From: an uncultured Prevotellaceae bacterium
Lineage (GTDB): Bacteria; Bacteroidota; Bacteroidia; Bacteroidales; Bacteroidaceae
Direction of reading: 5' to 3'
DNA length: 64,000 nt
Assembly: GCA_902776195.1 (NCBI GenBank)
Contig: CACYPF010000012.1
Coordinates: 1 to 64,000 of the forward strand
The position numbers and the translations under genes were made by a program. Position 1 is the stretch's first letter, and each line of letters begins with the position of its first letter. Positions 41,566 through 49,454 of this stretch are shown piece after piece. The notes beneath the pieces were generated by a model. That model worked only from the letters and a program-made list of their open reading frames with translations, did not search any database and was not told where the DNA came from.

Positions 41566-43734
41566 ATGAAGAAAACTGTCATAGCATTCTATATCGTGGT
41601 GATAGCCGTCATGGCTGTCGCCACGATTGTTGAGAAATACCAAGGTACCTCCTATGTCTCTGAGCATATCTACGGTTCCTGGTGGTTCTCTGCCCTTTGG
41701 GCTGTCCTCACCGCCTTTGCCGTCGGCTATTTTATCAGACAGCGGGTACGCCGTGCCTTTGCCGTCACCCTCCATCTGTCGTTTGTCGTCATCCTACTCG
41801 GTGCCATGCTGACGCATCTCACCGCCGAGAAGGGAATTGTCTACCTGCGCACCGGTCAGTCTACTGACCGTTATATGACGGAGGACATGCAACTGCACCC
41901 CCTGCCCTTCTCAGTAAGGCTCGACCGCTTCGAGGTGGAGTATCATGAGGGGACGAGTGCCGCTGCCGACTATGTCTCTACCATCACGATGGATGACGGC
42001 AAGGAACAGAAGCAGGAGAGGATCTCCATGAATAATATCGCTTCCTTCCATTCCGTACGTCTCTATCAGAGCAGTTTCGACGAGGACATGCAAGGCAGTA
42101 TCCTTGCTATGAACAGTGACCCCTGGGGCATCCCCGTTACCTATCTGGGCTATGCCCTTCTCTTCATCTCCCTCATCTGGATGCTCTTTGACCCTCACGG
42201 CACTTACCGGCGACTGCTGCGCTCCCCGCTCCTGAAACGGGGAATGATGCTGCTGGCACTCTTCCATCTTACCTCTTCCATCTCACCTCTTCACGCCGCT
42301 CCCCGTGTACTGCCGAAAGAGACTGCCGAGAAGTTCGGACAACTCTTCATGGTATATAACGACCGGGTATGTCCGGTACAGACCTACGCCATCGACTTCA
42401 CCAAGAAACTCTATGGCAAGCGCTCGTATGGGGAATATTCTGCCGAACAGGTACTCACCGGTTTTGTCTTCTTCCACGACGACTGGGCAGAAGAGCCGGT
42501 CATCAAGGTGAAGGGCGGAGAACTGAAAGGTCGCCTCGGCATCCCCGACTATGCCAGCATGAACTATTTCTTCGGCAAGAACGGCTATATCCTCGGTCCT
42601 TACGTCCAGGAGTTCTACCAAGGACAGCAACAGGAGAGTTTCCACAAACAGGTGGCAAAGATGGACGAGAAACTCATGCTCATCATGGACTTGCACAAGG
42701 GAACGCCCTTGAAACTCCTGCCCTATCAGGACAAAGGTACTATCACCTGGTATGCCCCCACTGACAACCTCCCTGAGCAGATGGACGAGGAACACCGGAA
42801 ATACATCCGTGACGTGTTCACCCTCCTCAACGGAGAGATACAGGCAGGCAACTACCAGCGTGCCAATGCCTTCCTCGACAAGATGCAGGACTACCAGAAG
42901 ACTTTCGGAGCCTCCTCCCTGCCTACTGACACACAGGTCAAGGCTGAGCGTATATATAATAAGGTGGCGTTTGCCACCATCCTCTTCATGGCATGTCTCA
43001 CCATGGGTATCCTCTCGTTCCTCTTGCTGATATTCAACAAGATGCGCCCCACGTTCTGGTGGCAGCGGGGTTTCCTGTTGCTGGCATTCCTCGCCCTGTC
43101 GTACGCTCTTGCCCTGCGATGGATCATCACAGGGACCATCCCCATGTCGAACGGTTACGAGACCATGCTCTTCCTTGCCTGGAGCATCATGCTGCTGTCA
43201 CTCATCGTGTGCAGCTGGTTCCCTATCATGCTCACCTTCGGTTTCCTGTTGTCGGGCTTCTTCCTACTGGTGAGCCATATCTCACAGATGGACCCGCAGA
43301 TCAGTCATCTGATGCCCGTCCTCAACTCCCCCCTGCTGACCATCCATGTCAGCATCATCATGATGTCGTTCGCACTGCTGTCACTGACCTGTATCTGTGG
43401 CATCACCGCATTCATCATGCGCCGGCAGGCAGAGGAGTTGAAACTGCTGTCGCAGCTCTTCCTCTTCCCTGCCCTCACCTGTCTGGGCTTCGGCATCTTC
43501 ATCGGTGCCATCTGGGCGAATGTGTCATGGGGCACCTACTGGAACTGGGACCCGAAGGAGACATGGGCACTCATCACCTTTATGATCTATGCCGTAGGTG
43601 TCCATGAGCAGTCCTTGCCTTTCCTCCGCAAGCCTACCCTGTACCATCTGTATATGACACTTGCCTTCCTGACCATCCTTATGACCTACTTTGGTGTGAA
43701 TTATTTCCTAGGTGGCATGCACAGCTATGCATAA
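41566..43734 (+). CDS. ccsA: Cytochrome c biogenesis fusion protein CcsBA
   Basis: A 722-residue inner-membrane system II cytochrome c synthase. The N-terminal CcsB/ResB-like part (several helices plus a large periplasmic region, about 75-455) is followed by the CcsA part (about 460-722) with the heme-binding tryptophan-rich motif WGTYWNWDPKETWALITF. It exports heme and ligates it to CxxCH apocytochromes, here probably the di-heme protein encoded just upstream. Residues near 230-245 are coded by CTCTTCCAT-type low-complexity sequence. The start at 41566 avoids placing codons in the promoter. Confidence 0.9.
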   Translation: MKKTVIAFYIVVIAVMAVATIVEKYQGTSYVSEHIYGSWWFSALWAVLTAFAVGYFIRQRVRRAFAVTLHLSFVVILLGAMLTHLTAEKGIVYLRTGQSTDRYMTEDMQLHPLPFSVRLDRFEVEYHEGTSAAADYVSTITMDDGKEQKQERISMNNIASFHSVRLYQSSFDEDMQGSILAMNSDPWGIPVTYLGYALLFISLIWMLFDPHGTYRRLLRSPLLKRGMMLLALFHLTSSISPLHAAPRVLPKETAEKFGQLFMVYNDRVCPVQTYAIDFTKKLYGKRSYGEYSAEQVLTGFVFFHDDWAEEPVIKVKGGELKGRLGIPDYASMNYFFGKNGYILGPYVQEFYQGQQQESFHKQVAKMDEKLMLIMDLHKGTPLKLLPYQDKGTITWYAPTDNLPEQMDEEHRKYIRDVFTLLNGEIQAGNYQRANAFLDKMQDYQKTFGASSLPTDTQVKAERIYNKVAFATILFMACLTMGILSFLLLIFNKMRPTFWWQRGFLLLAFLALSYALALRWIITGTIPMSNGYETMLFLAWSIMLLSLIVCSWFPIMLTFGFLLSGFFLLVSHISQMDPQISHLMPVLNSPLLTIHVSIIMMSFALLSLTCICGITAFIMRRQAEELKLLSQLFLFPALTCLGFGIFIGAIWANVSWGTYWNWDPKETWALITFMIYAVGVHEQSLPFLRKPTLYHLYMTLAFLTILMTYFGVNYFLGGMHSYA

Positions 43735-43771
43735 AAAGAAGTTTTTCTTTGGTTCTGTGCATGTTTTTCAT

Positions 43772-43780
43772 TACCTTTGC
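43772..43780 (+). promoter_or_regulatory. Promoter, -7 TACCTTTGC, of Rid-family gene
   Basis: TACCTTTGC lies 18 bp before the ATG at 43798. Confidence 0.65.
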
Positions 43781-43797
43781 ACGCAAATAAAAAAACA

Positions 43798-44943
43798 ATG
43801 GAAAATAGCACCCATACTATAACATTCGAGAAAGCATACGCTGAGATATATCAGTTTGACAACGGGACAGAAGTAAAGGAATTTCATGCAATGATTCACG
43901 TCAGTGAACCAGGACTTCCTTTCGCCAACCAGTTAGAAGCGGTACTCAATGCCTATAACTCACTGGTAGAGGAGAAGCTGCCTGGTGCACAGGCTGTTTT
44001 CAAACGCTATTTCCTCAGTGATGCCGCCAACCAGCAGGACGAGGTGATTGTCGCCGACATGACAGACTGTGCCAAGAGCATCATCCAGCAGGCTCCCCTT
44101 GACGGTACGAAGATTGCCTTGTGGGTTTATTTCATGACAGGTGTCAGGACATCTGTCACCCATGGCGGTCTCTATGCCGTTGAGCACAATGGCTTCAAGC
44201 ACCTGTGGAACGGCAGTGCCCATAACCTTGCCGCCAATTCCGAATACCAGACACGTCTGCTCTTCAACGAGTATAACATGCAACTGCTGGAGGAGGGCTG
44301 TACCCTGAAGGACAACTGCATCCGCACCTGGTTCTTCGTCAATGACGTGGACCTTAACTACGGGGGGGTCGTCCGTGCCCGTAACCAGTTCTTCTTCACA
44401 CAGGGACTCACCGTCAACACACACTTCATCGCCTCTACGGGTATCGGTGGCAGACAGGCTGACCCTAACGTGCTGTCGCAGATGGACAACTATGCCATCG
44501 CAGGCATCGAGCAGGAGCAGATACACTACCTCTATGCCCCCACCCACCTCAACCGCACCAGCGACTACGGGGTGAGTTTCGAGCGTGGCACCCGTGTTGA
44601 CTATCAGGACCGCCGCCATGTGTTTATCTCCGGTACGGCAAGTATCAACAACAAGGGCGAGATCAAATATCCCAAGAACATCGTCAAGCAGACGGAGCGT
44701 ATGTGGGAGAATGTGGAGACCCTTCTTGCCGAGGCGGAATGCACCTACGACGACGTGTGCTATATGGTGGTCTATCTGCGTGACACCTCTGACTATCAGC
44801 TGGTACACAAGATGTATGAGACACGGTTCCATGGCAAGCCCTATGTCATCGTCCATGCTCCCGTCTGCCGTTCCGGCTGGCTGGTAGAGATGGAGTGTAT
44901 GGCTATACGCAAGGTTGATAATCCATCATTCAAGGCATTTTAG
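43798..44943 (+). CDS. Large Rid/YjgF-superfamily protein
   Basis: A 381-residue cytosolic protein about three times the size of RidA. The C-terminal half (about 235-381) has the YjgF-like segments VFISGTASINNKGEI, QTERMWENVETLLAEAECTYDDVCYMVVYLRD and APVCRSGWLVEMECMAI. The N-terminal half (about 10-200) looks like a diverged copy with FVNDVDLNYGGVVRARN. Chorismatase-type enzymes are related, but the reaction here is unknown. The start at 43798 follows the promoter. Its stop codon is immediately followed by an RHS relic, marking the edge of an accessory islet. Confidence 0.8.
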   Translation: MENSTHTITFEKAYAEIYQFDNGTEVKEFHAMIHVSEPGLPFANQLEAVLNAYNSLVEEKLPGAQAVFKRYFLSDAANQQDEVIVADMTDCAKSIIQQAPLDGTKIALWVYFMTGVRTSVTHGGLYAVEHNGFKHLWNGSAHNLAANSEYQTRLLFNEYNMQLLEEGCTLKDNCIRTWFFVNDVDLNYGGVVRARNQFFFTQGLTVNTHFIASTGIGGRQADPNVLSQMDNYAIAGIEQEQIHYLYAPTHLNRTSDYGVSFERGTRVDYQDRRHVFISGTASINNKGEIKYPKNIVKQTERMWENVETLLAEAECTYDDVCYMVVYLRDTSDYQLVHKMYETRFHGKPYVIVHAPVCRSGWLVEMECMAIRKVDNPSFKAF

Positions 44944-45072
44944 GCGAATACCTATCAGGATGGAAGGATGATTAACTACGCATACAGTGCGACAGGAACT
45001 AAGTTGTCGGTAACCTATGAATCATTGAGAACTGTCCCCAAATTTCACTGGGGATATTATCCAAGTTTATGA
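44944..45072 (+). pseudogene. Fragment of an RHS-repeat protein core
   Basis: Starting at the base after the Rid stop codon, one frame reads ANTYQDGRMINYAYSATG, then TKLSVTYE, which fits the Bacteroidota RHS core pattern (DG..I.Y.Y.A.GTKL.V.Y). It then passes through an array junction as SLRTVPKF and stops at 45072. There is no start codon or promoter. It is the remnant of a polymorphic toxin gene whose body is gone, and it links the junction repeats to RHS tips. Confidence 0.7.
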
Positions 45073-45114
45073 ATACGAAAAATGGATCATTGAGTCCCCC
45101 AATTTCCTATTGGG

Positions 45115-45430
45115 TTAATTGGTTGTGCGCACTGTCGCTGGAATCAGTCGGTAACTGAGCATCCTTCAGTCGGTAACCGACTTCCTTCCGTTGACAATGC
45201 ATAAGGTACAACATTTAACATGCGATGTCAAAAGTTCCTGCCCCAAACGTGTACGAAAACGTGCACAATAAAAACGGTGACGGTGACGGTTACAGTTTTC
45301 CAAAAATGAGAATCCCAAAATGCGAATAAAATGTAACCGTCACCGTCACCACTTTACGTGCTTTCCTTTTCATAAAAAGTTGTAAAAGTGTTTGCAAATT
45401 GTAACTAATTTTATACCTTTGCAGTATAAA
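45115..45430. repeat. Right arm of long inverted repeat (pair with 4279-4562)
   Basis: The reverse complement of the left arm: TGCGCACTGTCGCTGGAATC, two 22-bp-period units (45144, 45166), the GTGACGGTGACGGTTACAG block and the TACCTTTGC promoter (45414-45422). The stretch 45181-45270 between the shared parts is unique to this arm. Confidence 0.85.
45414..45422 (+). promoter_or_regulatory. Promoter, -7 TACCTTTGC, in right repeat arm
   Basis: The same promoter block as at 4287-4295. Here it reads into the leader ORF at 45451. Confidence 0.6.
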
Positions 45431-45450
45431 AACTTAAAACAAAGATACTA

Positions 45451-45510
45451 ATGTCTCAAATACAAACATCTGTAAGTGGATCATTGAGAGTCCCCCCAAA
45501 ATTTCCTTAA
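45451..45510 (+). CDS. 19-residue leader ORF running into a junction
   Basis: The frame reads MSQIQTSVSGSLRVPPKFP and stops. Its second half is the junction repeat translated in the same frame as the lipoprotein leader at 2760 (SGSLRVPKFP). No full gene follows directly, so the cassette behind it looks lost or degraded. Confidence 0.4.
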   Translation: MSQIQTSVSGSLRVPPKFP

Positions 45511-45520
45511 ACCCCAAAAA

Positions 45521-45595
45521 GTCTTTTATGACCCTAATGATCCGAAATGGTTGCCAGAATCGCCCACATACATAGGTCCCCAAAAGAAATGATAC
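45521..45595 (+). pseudogene. Possible coding remnant
   Basis: One frame reads KVFYDPNDPKWLPESPTYIG before a stop at 45595. The composition looks protein-like (YDPNDPKW), but there is no start, and it lies just behind a junction. It may be the tail of a lost cassette gene or toxin. I recognise no family. Confidence 0.3.
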
Positions 45596-45626
45596 ATGGG
45601 AATATTGTATAATGCAATAAAATTCG

Positions 45627-45635
45627 TACCTTTGC
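45627..45635 (+). promoter_or_regulatory. Promoter, -7 TACCTTTGC, of 45660 gene
   Basis: TACCTTTGC lies 25 bp before the ATG at 45660. It differs from the shared cassette promoter in its flanks. Confidence 0.6.
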
Positions 45636-45659
45636 TACTGAAAAAAATTTATTACAAAT

Positions 45660-46358
45660 ATGAAAGTAACAAGAAAGCAGTTGTTTAAGAAGCTTATTCC
45701 ATTCTTTGAGAAGGAAATGGGATATACATATTTTAAGGACACAATCTCTCCTGCTAGTGGTTTATTTGCAAAGAAAATTGATGAGAAAATTTATGTTTGT
45801 ATAGGTATAGATACAAGTAACTTGTATGAAAATGCATTTGATTGTAATTATTATATGGGACTATCTCTGACTTATGCATTATTATATGAAGGAATTAGAG
45901 ATGCCTATTTGCGATCTTGGCAATTGTTCTCAGAAGAGGAATTGAATAAATATCGTAGTATTGGCGCATTTTCTGAGTATTTTTGGTGGCACAGCGATGA
46001 TGATAATTCTATCGAATCGTTTAAGGACGCAGTGCGACTAACCGAACCACGATTTATAAATAATTTATGCTTAAGAGAACGCATTGCTGCTAATGAAGAA
46101 GCTAAACATCAGCACGACCTAACAACAAAAGTCAGAATGCTTGTACAATGTGGAGTATCTGATTTTGAGACTCAATTCGTCCCAGAAAAAGAAAAAGATG
46201 GTATCCCTTTAGTTTGGTTTACTGCTGCTGAGTTTGTCCAAAAAGATGAAAGATACTTCAATAAGCATACAGTGTTTAGACTTGCTGCAGAAGCATATCG
46301 GCAATACATACTTGACAATGGGAAAGCTATAGAATCTCATAGGAGAACTGGGGACTGA
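45660..46358 (+). CDS. Soluble protein of unknown function in cassette islet
   Basis: A 232-residue AT-rich protein without signal peptide or membrane segments. N-terminal KQLFKKLIPFFEKEMGYTYFKD and a central NYYMGLSLTYALL and WWHSDDDNSIESF are visible. The general plan (short basic helix, then a beta-rich aromatic region) is similar to the DUF4304-like 2794 product, but I cannot assign a family. The C-terminal TGD and stop lie in the 3' junction. An immunity role is inferred from context only. Confidence 0.6.
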   Translation: MKVTRKQLFKKLIPFFEKEMGYTYFKDTISPASGLFAKKIDEKIYVCIGIDTSNLYENAFDCNYYMGLSLTYALLYEGIRDAYLRSWQLFSEEELNKYRSIGAFSEYFWWHSDDDNSIESFKDAVRLTEPRFINNLCLRERIAANEEAKHQHDLTTKVRMLVQCGVSDFETQFVPEKEKDGIPLVWFTAAEFVQKDERYFNKHTVFRLAAEAYRQYILDNGKAIESHRRTGD

Positions 46359-46429
46359 ATCCATAAGAAAGCTGGGGACTGAATGATCCATTTTCTAGTG
46401 AAATATTTTGTCCTATGAAATAAAAGAAA

Positions 46430-46438
46430 TACCTTTGC
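46430..46438 (+). promoter_or_regulatory. Cassette promoter, -7 TACCTTTGC
   Basis: The same spacer-promoter block as at 2079-2087, here after the 3' junction of the 45660 gene and 21 bp before the leader ATG at 46459. Confidence 0.65.
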
Positions 46439-46458
46439 ACAGTATTAATTAATATACA

Positions 46459-46524
46459 ATGACAAAAACTTGTTTCCAAATATACAAAAGGAGCTCCCCC
46501 AAATTTCCAGAACTGGTCTATTAA
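46459..46524 (+). CDS. 21-residue leader ORF of cassette array
   Basis: MTKTCFQIYKRSS is identical to the left-array leader. The junction is then shortened to PKFPELVY and a stop, 50 bp before the lipoprotein ATG. It records a deletion within the 5' junction, and coupling to the next gene is lost. Confidence 0.45.
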   Translation: MTKTCFQIYKRSSPKFPELVY

Positions 46525-46573
46525 ATGGAGTATATAAAATATATCCTTGGCTTAAAAAACAAAAATTTTGAAA

Positions 46574-47119
46574 ATGAAAAAATTGGTTTTTCTGTTAATA
46601 ACCTTAATAACAGGATGTAGAACAAGCGAGAACAGCATATCTACTGAAGATGGCAAAGCCGTCATATTGGCTATAAAGGAATATGTAAAAGATCATCCCG
46701 ATTATGACCAGTTTTTACTAATAGATTCATGGAAAGAACGCTTTTCTATAGAGAAATATCCCTCTGGATATATTTTAGGACCATATTATCAAGGCATGCT
46801 AAAGAAGATTGACAAATATCAATGTATTGATATTAAAAAATCACGCATTTATATTAATAGTTCTACTCTAAAATTAAATAATGAGATATGTATATTATAT
46901 CAATCTGGAGCAGAAACTTTTGACGAAGATTATTATATCATCAATGATTCGTGGTCAGATTATATATATAAAGCGGTTTTCCTGTATAATAAAGATGGTA
47001 ATTGGTGTGTTAATCATAGACCAGATACTATTTTCGCTCCAAAACGTGTTGAATCTAACATTCATTTCCAAACAGAGGAAAATGGTGGGGAGACTGATTA
47101 TACTAACTTTGGCAAGTGA
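46574..47119 (+). CDS. Predicted lipoprotein, unknown function
   Basis: A 181-residue lipoprotein with lipobox LITGC (Cys at about 14). The ATG at 46574 is preferred to an in-frame TTG at 46568. The mature part is polar with several Tyr/Ile-rich strands (SRIYINSS, EDYYIINDSWSDYIYKAVF, NWCVNHRPDTIF). Not recognised. As in the left array, the gene lies between a leader/5' junction and a 3' junction (47143-47165). A periplasmic immunity protein is possible. Confidence 0.65.
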   Translation: MKKLVFLLITLITGCRTSENSISTEDGKAVILAIKEYVKDHPDYDQFLLIDSWKERFSIEKYPSGYILGPYYQGMLKKIDKYQCIDIKKSRIYINSSTLKLNNEICILYQSGAETFDEDYYIINDSWSDYIYKAVFLYNKDGNWCVNHRPDTIFAPKRVESNIHFQTEENGGETDYTNFGK

Positions 47120-47169
47120 CTTCGTCGATAAAGAAAGCTGAAGAAACTGGGGTCTAAATGATCCATTTT

Positions 47170-47452
47170 CTAGTGAAATATTTTGTCCTATGAAATAAAA
47201 GATTTACTCCGATATCTCCTATGCCTCACTCTAATATCTCCCATAGCTCATTCCAATATCTCCCGTGGTGTACGGGAGATATTCCTTTACCCTATTAGAG
47301 ACTATTCCTTAGGGGGTATGTCTTAGCCTGAAACAGAACCCGTTTTCTCATGTAGTGGATCACTGAATGATCAATAGAACCGACCCCATGATTCTCAAGC
47401 GGTTTTTGCGCAAATTTTCCAAGATTCTCTTGCAAATATCAAGAAATTGTTA
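47170..47452. other. Intergenic region with short repeats and a hairpin
   Basis: After the 3' junction the cassette spacer is truncated before its promoter. Then come three imperfect 22-23-bp units of ATATCTCCYATRGCTCAYTC type (47211-47283), the last forming a 12-bp stem AATATCTCCCGT/ACGGGAGATATT (47255-47283). A degraded junction follows at 47370-47394. No gene is seen. Confidence 0.55.
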
Positions 47453-47461
47453 TAACTTTGC
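47453..47461 (+). promoter_or_regulatory. Promoter, -7 TAACTTTGC, of histidine kinase gene
   Basis: TAACTTTGC lies 25 bp before the ATG at 47486. Confidence 0.6.
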
Positions 47462-47485
47462 AGTCTAACCATCCGACCGACCGTT

Positions 47486-49432
47486 ATGACACAAAAACGC
47501 ATATTCTTCTTCGCTGCGCTCATTATAGCGCTGGCTGGTCCGCTGTTGCTCTCATGCCAACACGGAACCGGCAGCAAGGCAGACACGTCAGGCGACTCCG
47601 TCAACTGGAACGACTCCTGCTTTGCACTCGTGAAGCATGCCCTTAACTATTATAATAATGACGAGACCGACTCGCTCGAAAAGTTTGCGGCATGGAGCAT
47701 GGCAGTCTGTGCCGAGCATAACCAGCGCCAGTGGTATTACAATATCTGGGCAGTACTGGCAGAGGCTTACGTTTGGGACAACCAGTTCGACAAGGCAACG
47801 GACGAAGCCCACCGCATGCAGGAGGAAGCCGAGAAGCGCAAGGAGAATTATGGTCTGTTCTTATCGTATAAGACACTGGGGGTAGGCTATGCCCATGCCA
47901 ATAACCACAAAGAAGCAGAGGTACATTTGAAAAAGGCCATTGGATACTTCCCCAAAGGGGCTACACCGGGTGAACTGTTCTACTGCTATAATACGCTCTG
48001 CGAAGAACAGCTGAAGATGAAACACTATGCGGCTGTGGACAGTACATTGAAGGCATGGCAGAAAGAAATAGACCGCCATCCCGTCATCCCTAATGACTCG
48101 GATGCCGCAGCTTACGCCGATTTCCATTACTCTTTCCATTCGTCTCGTGCAAACTATCTGCTGGAGACAGGTAACTATCAACAGGCGGAGGCTGCCATCG
48201 ACTCTGCAGCATATTATGAGGGCACTGCAGGCAACAGTGTCCTTAACCTCATCGCTATCGCACAGCAACGCAGTCAACTGGCAAGGGAACAAGGACGTAT
48301 TGGAGAAGCCCTGCGGCACAGTGCCCATCTGTTAGAATTAGCCAGAAAAAGCACTGATAGCAGCAATGTAACTCTTGCCCTTGAGGAGTATGCCAGAGTC
48401 CTGGAGAAGGCAGGGCGTTTTGAGGATGCCCTGAAAACGTATCACCGGCTCGATGAGTTGAAAGACTCACTCACCGCCATCGACCAGCACGACCGGTTGA
48501 ACCATCTGAACAAACAGTTTGCCGTCAACGAGTTGCAGGCTGCTAATGCTCAGCTCGAACAACGTTCGCGCTTCACCACAGGCAGTATCGCCATGATCAT
48601 GGGTATCTGTGCCATTCTCGTCTTCCTGGTCTATAACAGTCGCTGGAGCCGCCAGCTGGAAATCAAGAACAGGCAATTGCAGCGAGAGCGCAACGTGGTA
48701 GTAGCACAGAACAAGCAACTTGCCATCGAGCGTGACCGTGCCGAGGCGGCATCGAAGGCGAAGACAGCCTTCATCCAGAGTATGACACACGAGATACGCA
48801 CCCCGCTCAACCACATCAGTGGCTTCACCCAGGTGCTTGCCATGCCAGACATCGAACTGCCTGACGACGAGCGACTTGAAATCAGCCAGCGCATCCAGGA
48901 CAGTACGCTTCATCTGACCAATATCCTCGACGACCTCATCCAGATTTCCGATCTGGAGAGCAGCAGCGAGTTGCCACCGGCAAAGAACTATTATCCTGCC
49001 CTGATTGTGGCACAAGCCTTAGAAGCCGTCAGCCCGTCGGTAGTGGCTGATGTAGCCCTTGAGAACCATTGCCAGGTGCCCGACGATATGGAGGTCAGCA
49101 CCTATCCGCACATGATACAGACTGTCCTCGCACGTCTGCTTGACAATGCCGCCAAGTTCACTCATCTGGGCAGCATCACGCTCACGCTGACCCAAGAAGA
49201 CGACAAGCTACATTTCTCTGTTGCCGACACAGGACCGGGTATTCCTGCCGACAAGCGCGAGTTTATCTTTGAGCGCTTTGCCAAACTGGACAGTTTTGCA
49301 CAGGGCACCGGTCTCGGACTCTCTGTAGCACGCATGATCGCCGAACGCCTTGGAGGAACGCTCACCCTCGATGCCGACTATACGGGAGGCTCCAAGTTCG
49401 ACTTCATCATTCCCATATCATTTAAATCGTAA
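47486..49432 (+). CDS. TPR-containing sensor histidine kinase
   Basis: A 648-residue kinase. The N-terminal signal/lipobox-like segment (LLLSC at about 20-24) is followed by a periplasmic TPR region (about 35-350) and one membrane helix (about 372-390; IAMIMGICAILVFLVY). A coiled coil leads to HisKA with FIQSMTHEIRTPLNHISGF (phospho-His about 439) and HATPase_c with DNAAKFT, DTGPGIP and GTGLGLSVARMIAERLGG. There is no receiver or output domain and no adjacent response regulator, so the partner is elsewhere. The signal is unknown. Confidence 0.88.
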   Translation: MTQKRIFFFAALIIALAGPLLLSCQHGTGSKADTSGDSVNWNDSCFALVKHALNYYNNDETDSLEKFAAWSMAVCAEHNQRQWYYNIWAVLAEAYVWDNQFDKATDEAHRMQEEAEKRKENYGLFLSYKTLGVGYAHANNHKEAEVHLKKAIGYFPKGATPGELFYCYNTLCEEQLKMKHYAAVDSTLKAWQKEIDRHPVIPNDSDAAAYADFHYSFHSSRANYLLETGNYQQAEAAIDSAAYYEGTAGNSVLNLIAIAQQRSQLAREQGRIGEALRHSAHLLELARKSTDSSNVTLALEEYARVLEKAGRFEDALKTYHRLDELKDSLTAIDQHDRLNHLNKQFAVNELQAANAQLEQRSRFTTGSIAMIMGICAILVFLVYNSRWSRQLEIKNRQLQRERNVVVAQNKQLAIERDRAEAASKAKTAFIQSMTHEIRTPLNHISGFTQVLAMPDIELPDDERLEISQRIQDSTLHLTNILDDLIQISDLESSSELPPAKNYYPALIVAQALEAVSPSVVADVALENHCQVPDDMEVSTYPHMIQTVLARLLDNAAKFTHLGSITLTLTQEDDKLHFSVADTGPGIPADKREFIFERFAKLDSFAQGTGLGLSVARMIAERLGGTLTLDADYTGGSKFDFIIPISFKS

Positions 49433-49454
49433 ATAGCTAATAGGTAAATCGTAA

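Larger units (their letters stand above)
45025..47394. repeat. Junction-repeat family of the right cassette array
   Basis: Copies of the junction core are found in direct form at 45025-45051, 45081-45103 and 45476-45503, and in inverted form (GGGGACTGAATGATCC) at 46346-46363, 46369-46391, 47143-47165 and, degraded, 47370-47394. The last shares 17 bp with 922-938 in opposite orientation. The 45660 gene ends inside such a copy (codons TGD, stop). Confidence 0.8.

Noticed and set aside
43960-44856. A 298-codon minus-strand frame over the Rid-family gene
   Set aside because: Antisense shadow. The plus strand has the promoter and recognisable Rid motifs.
922-47394. Reading the cassette array as a classical integron
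   Set aside because: No integrase gene is present, the junctions do not have the attC two-box fold, and most cassette genes carry or share promoters. The integron is kept only as an analogy for the leader ORF.
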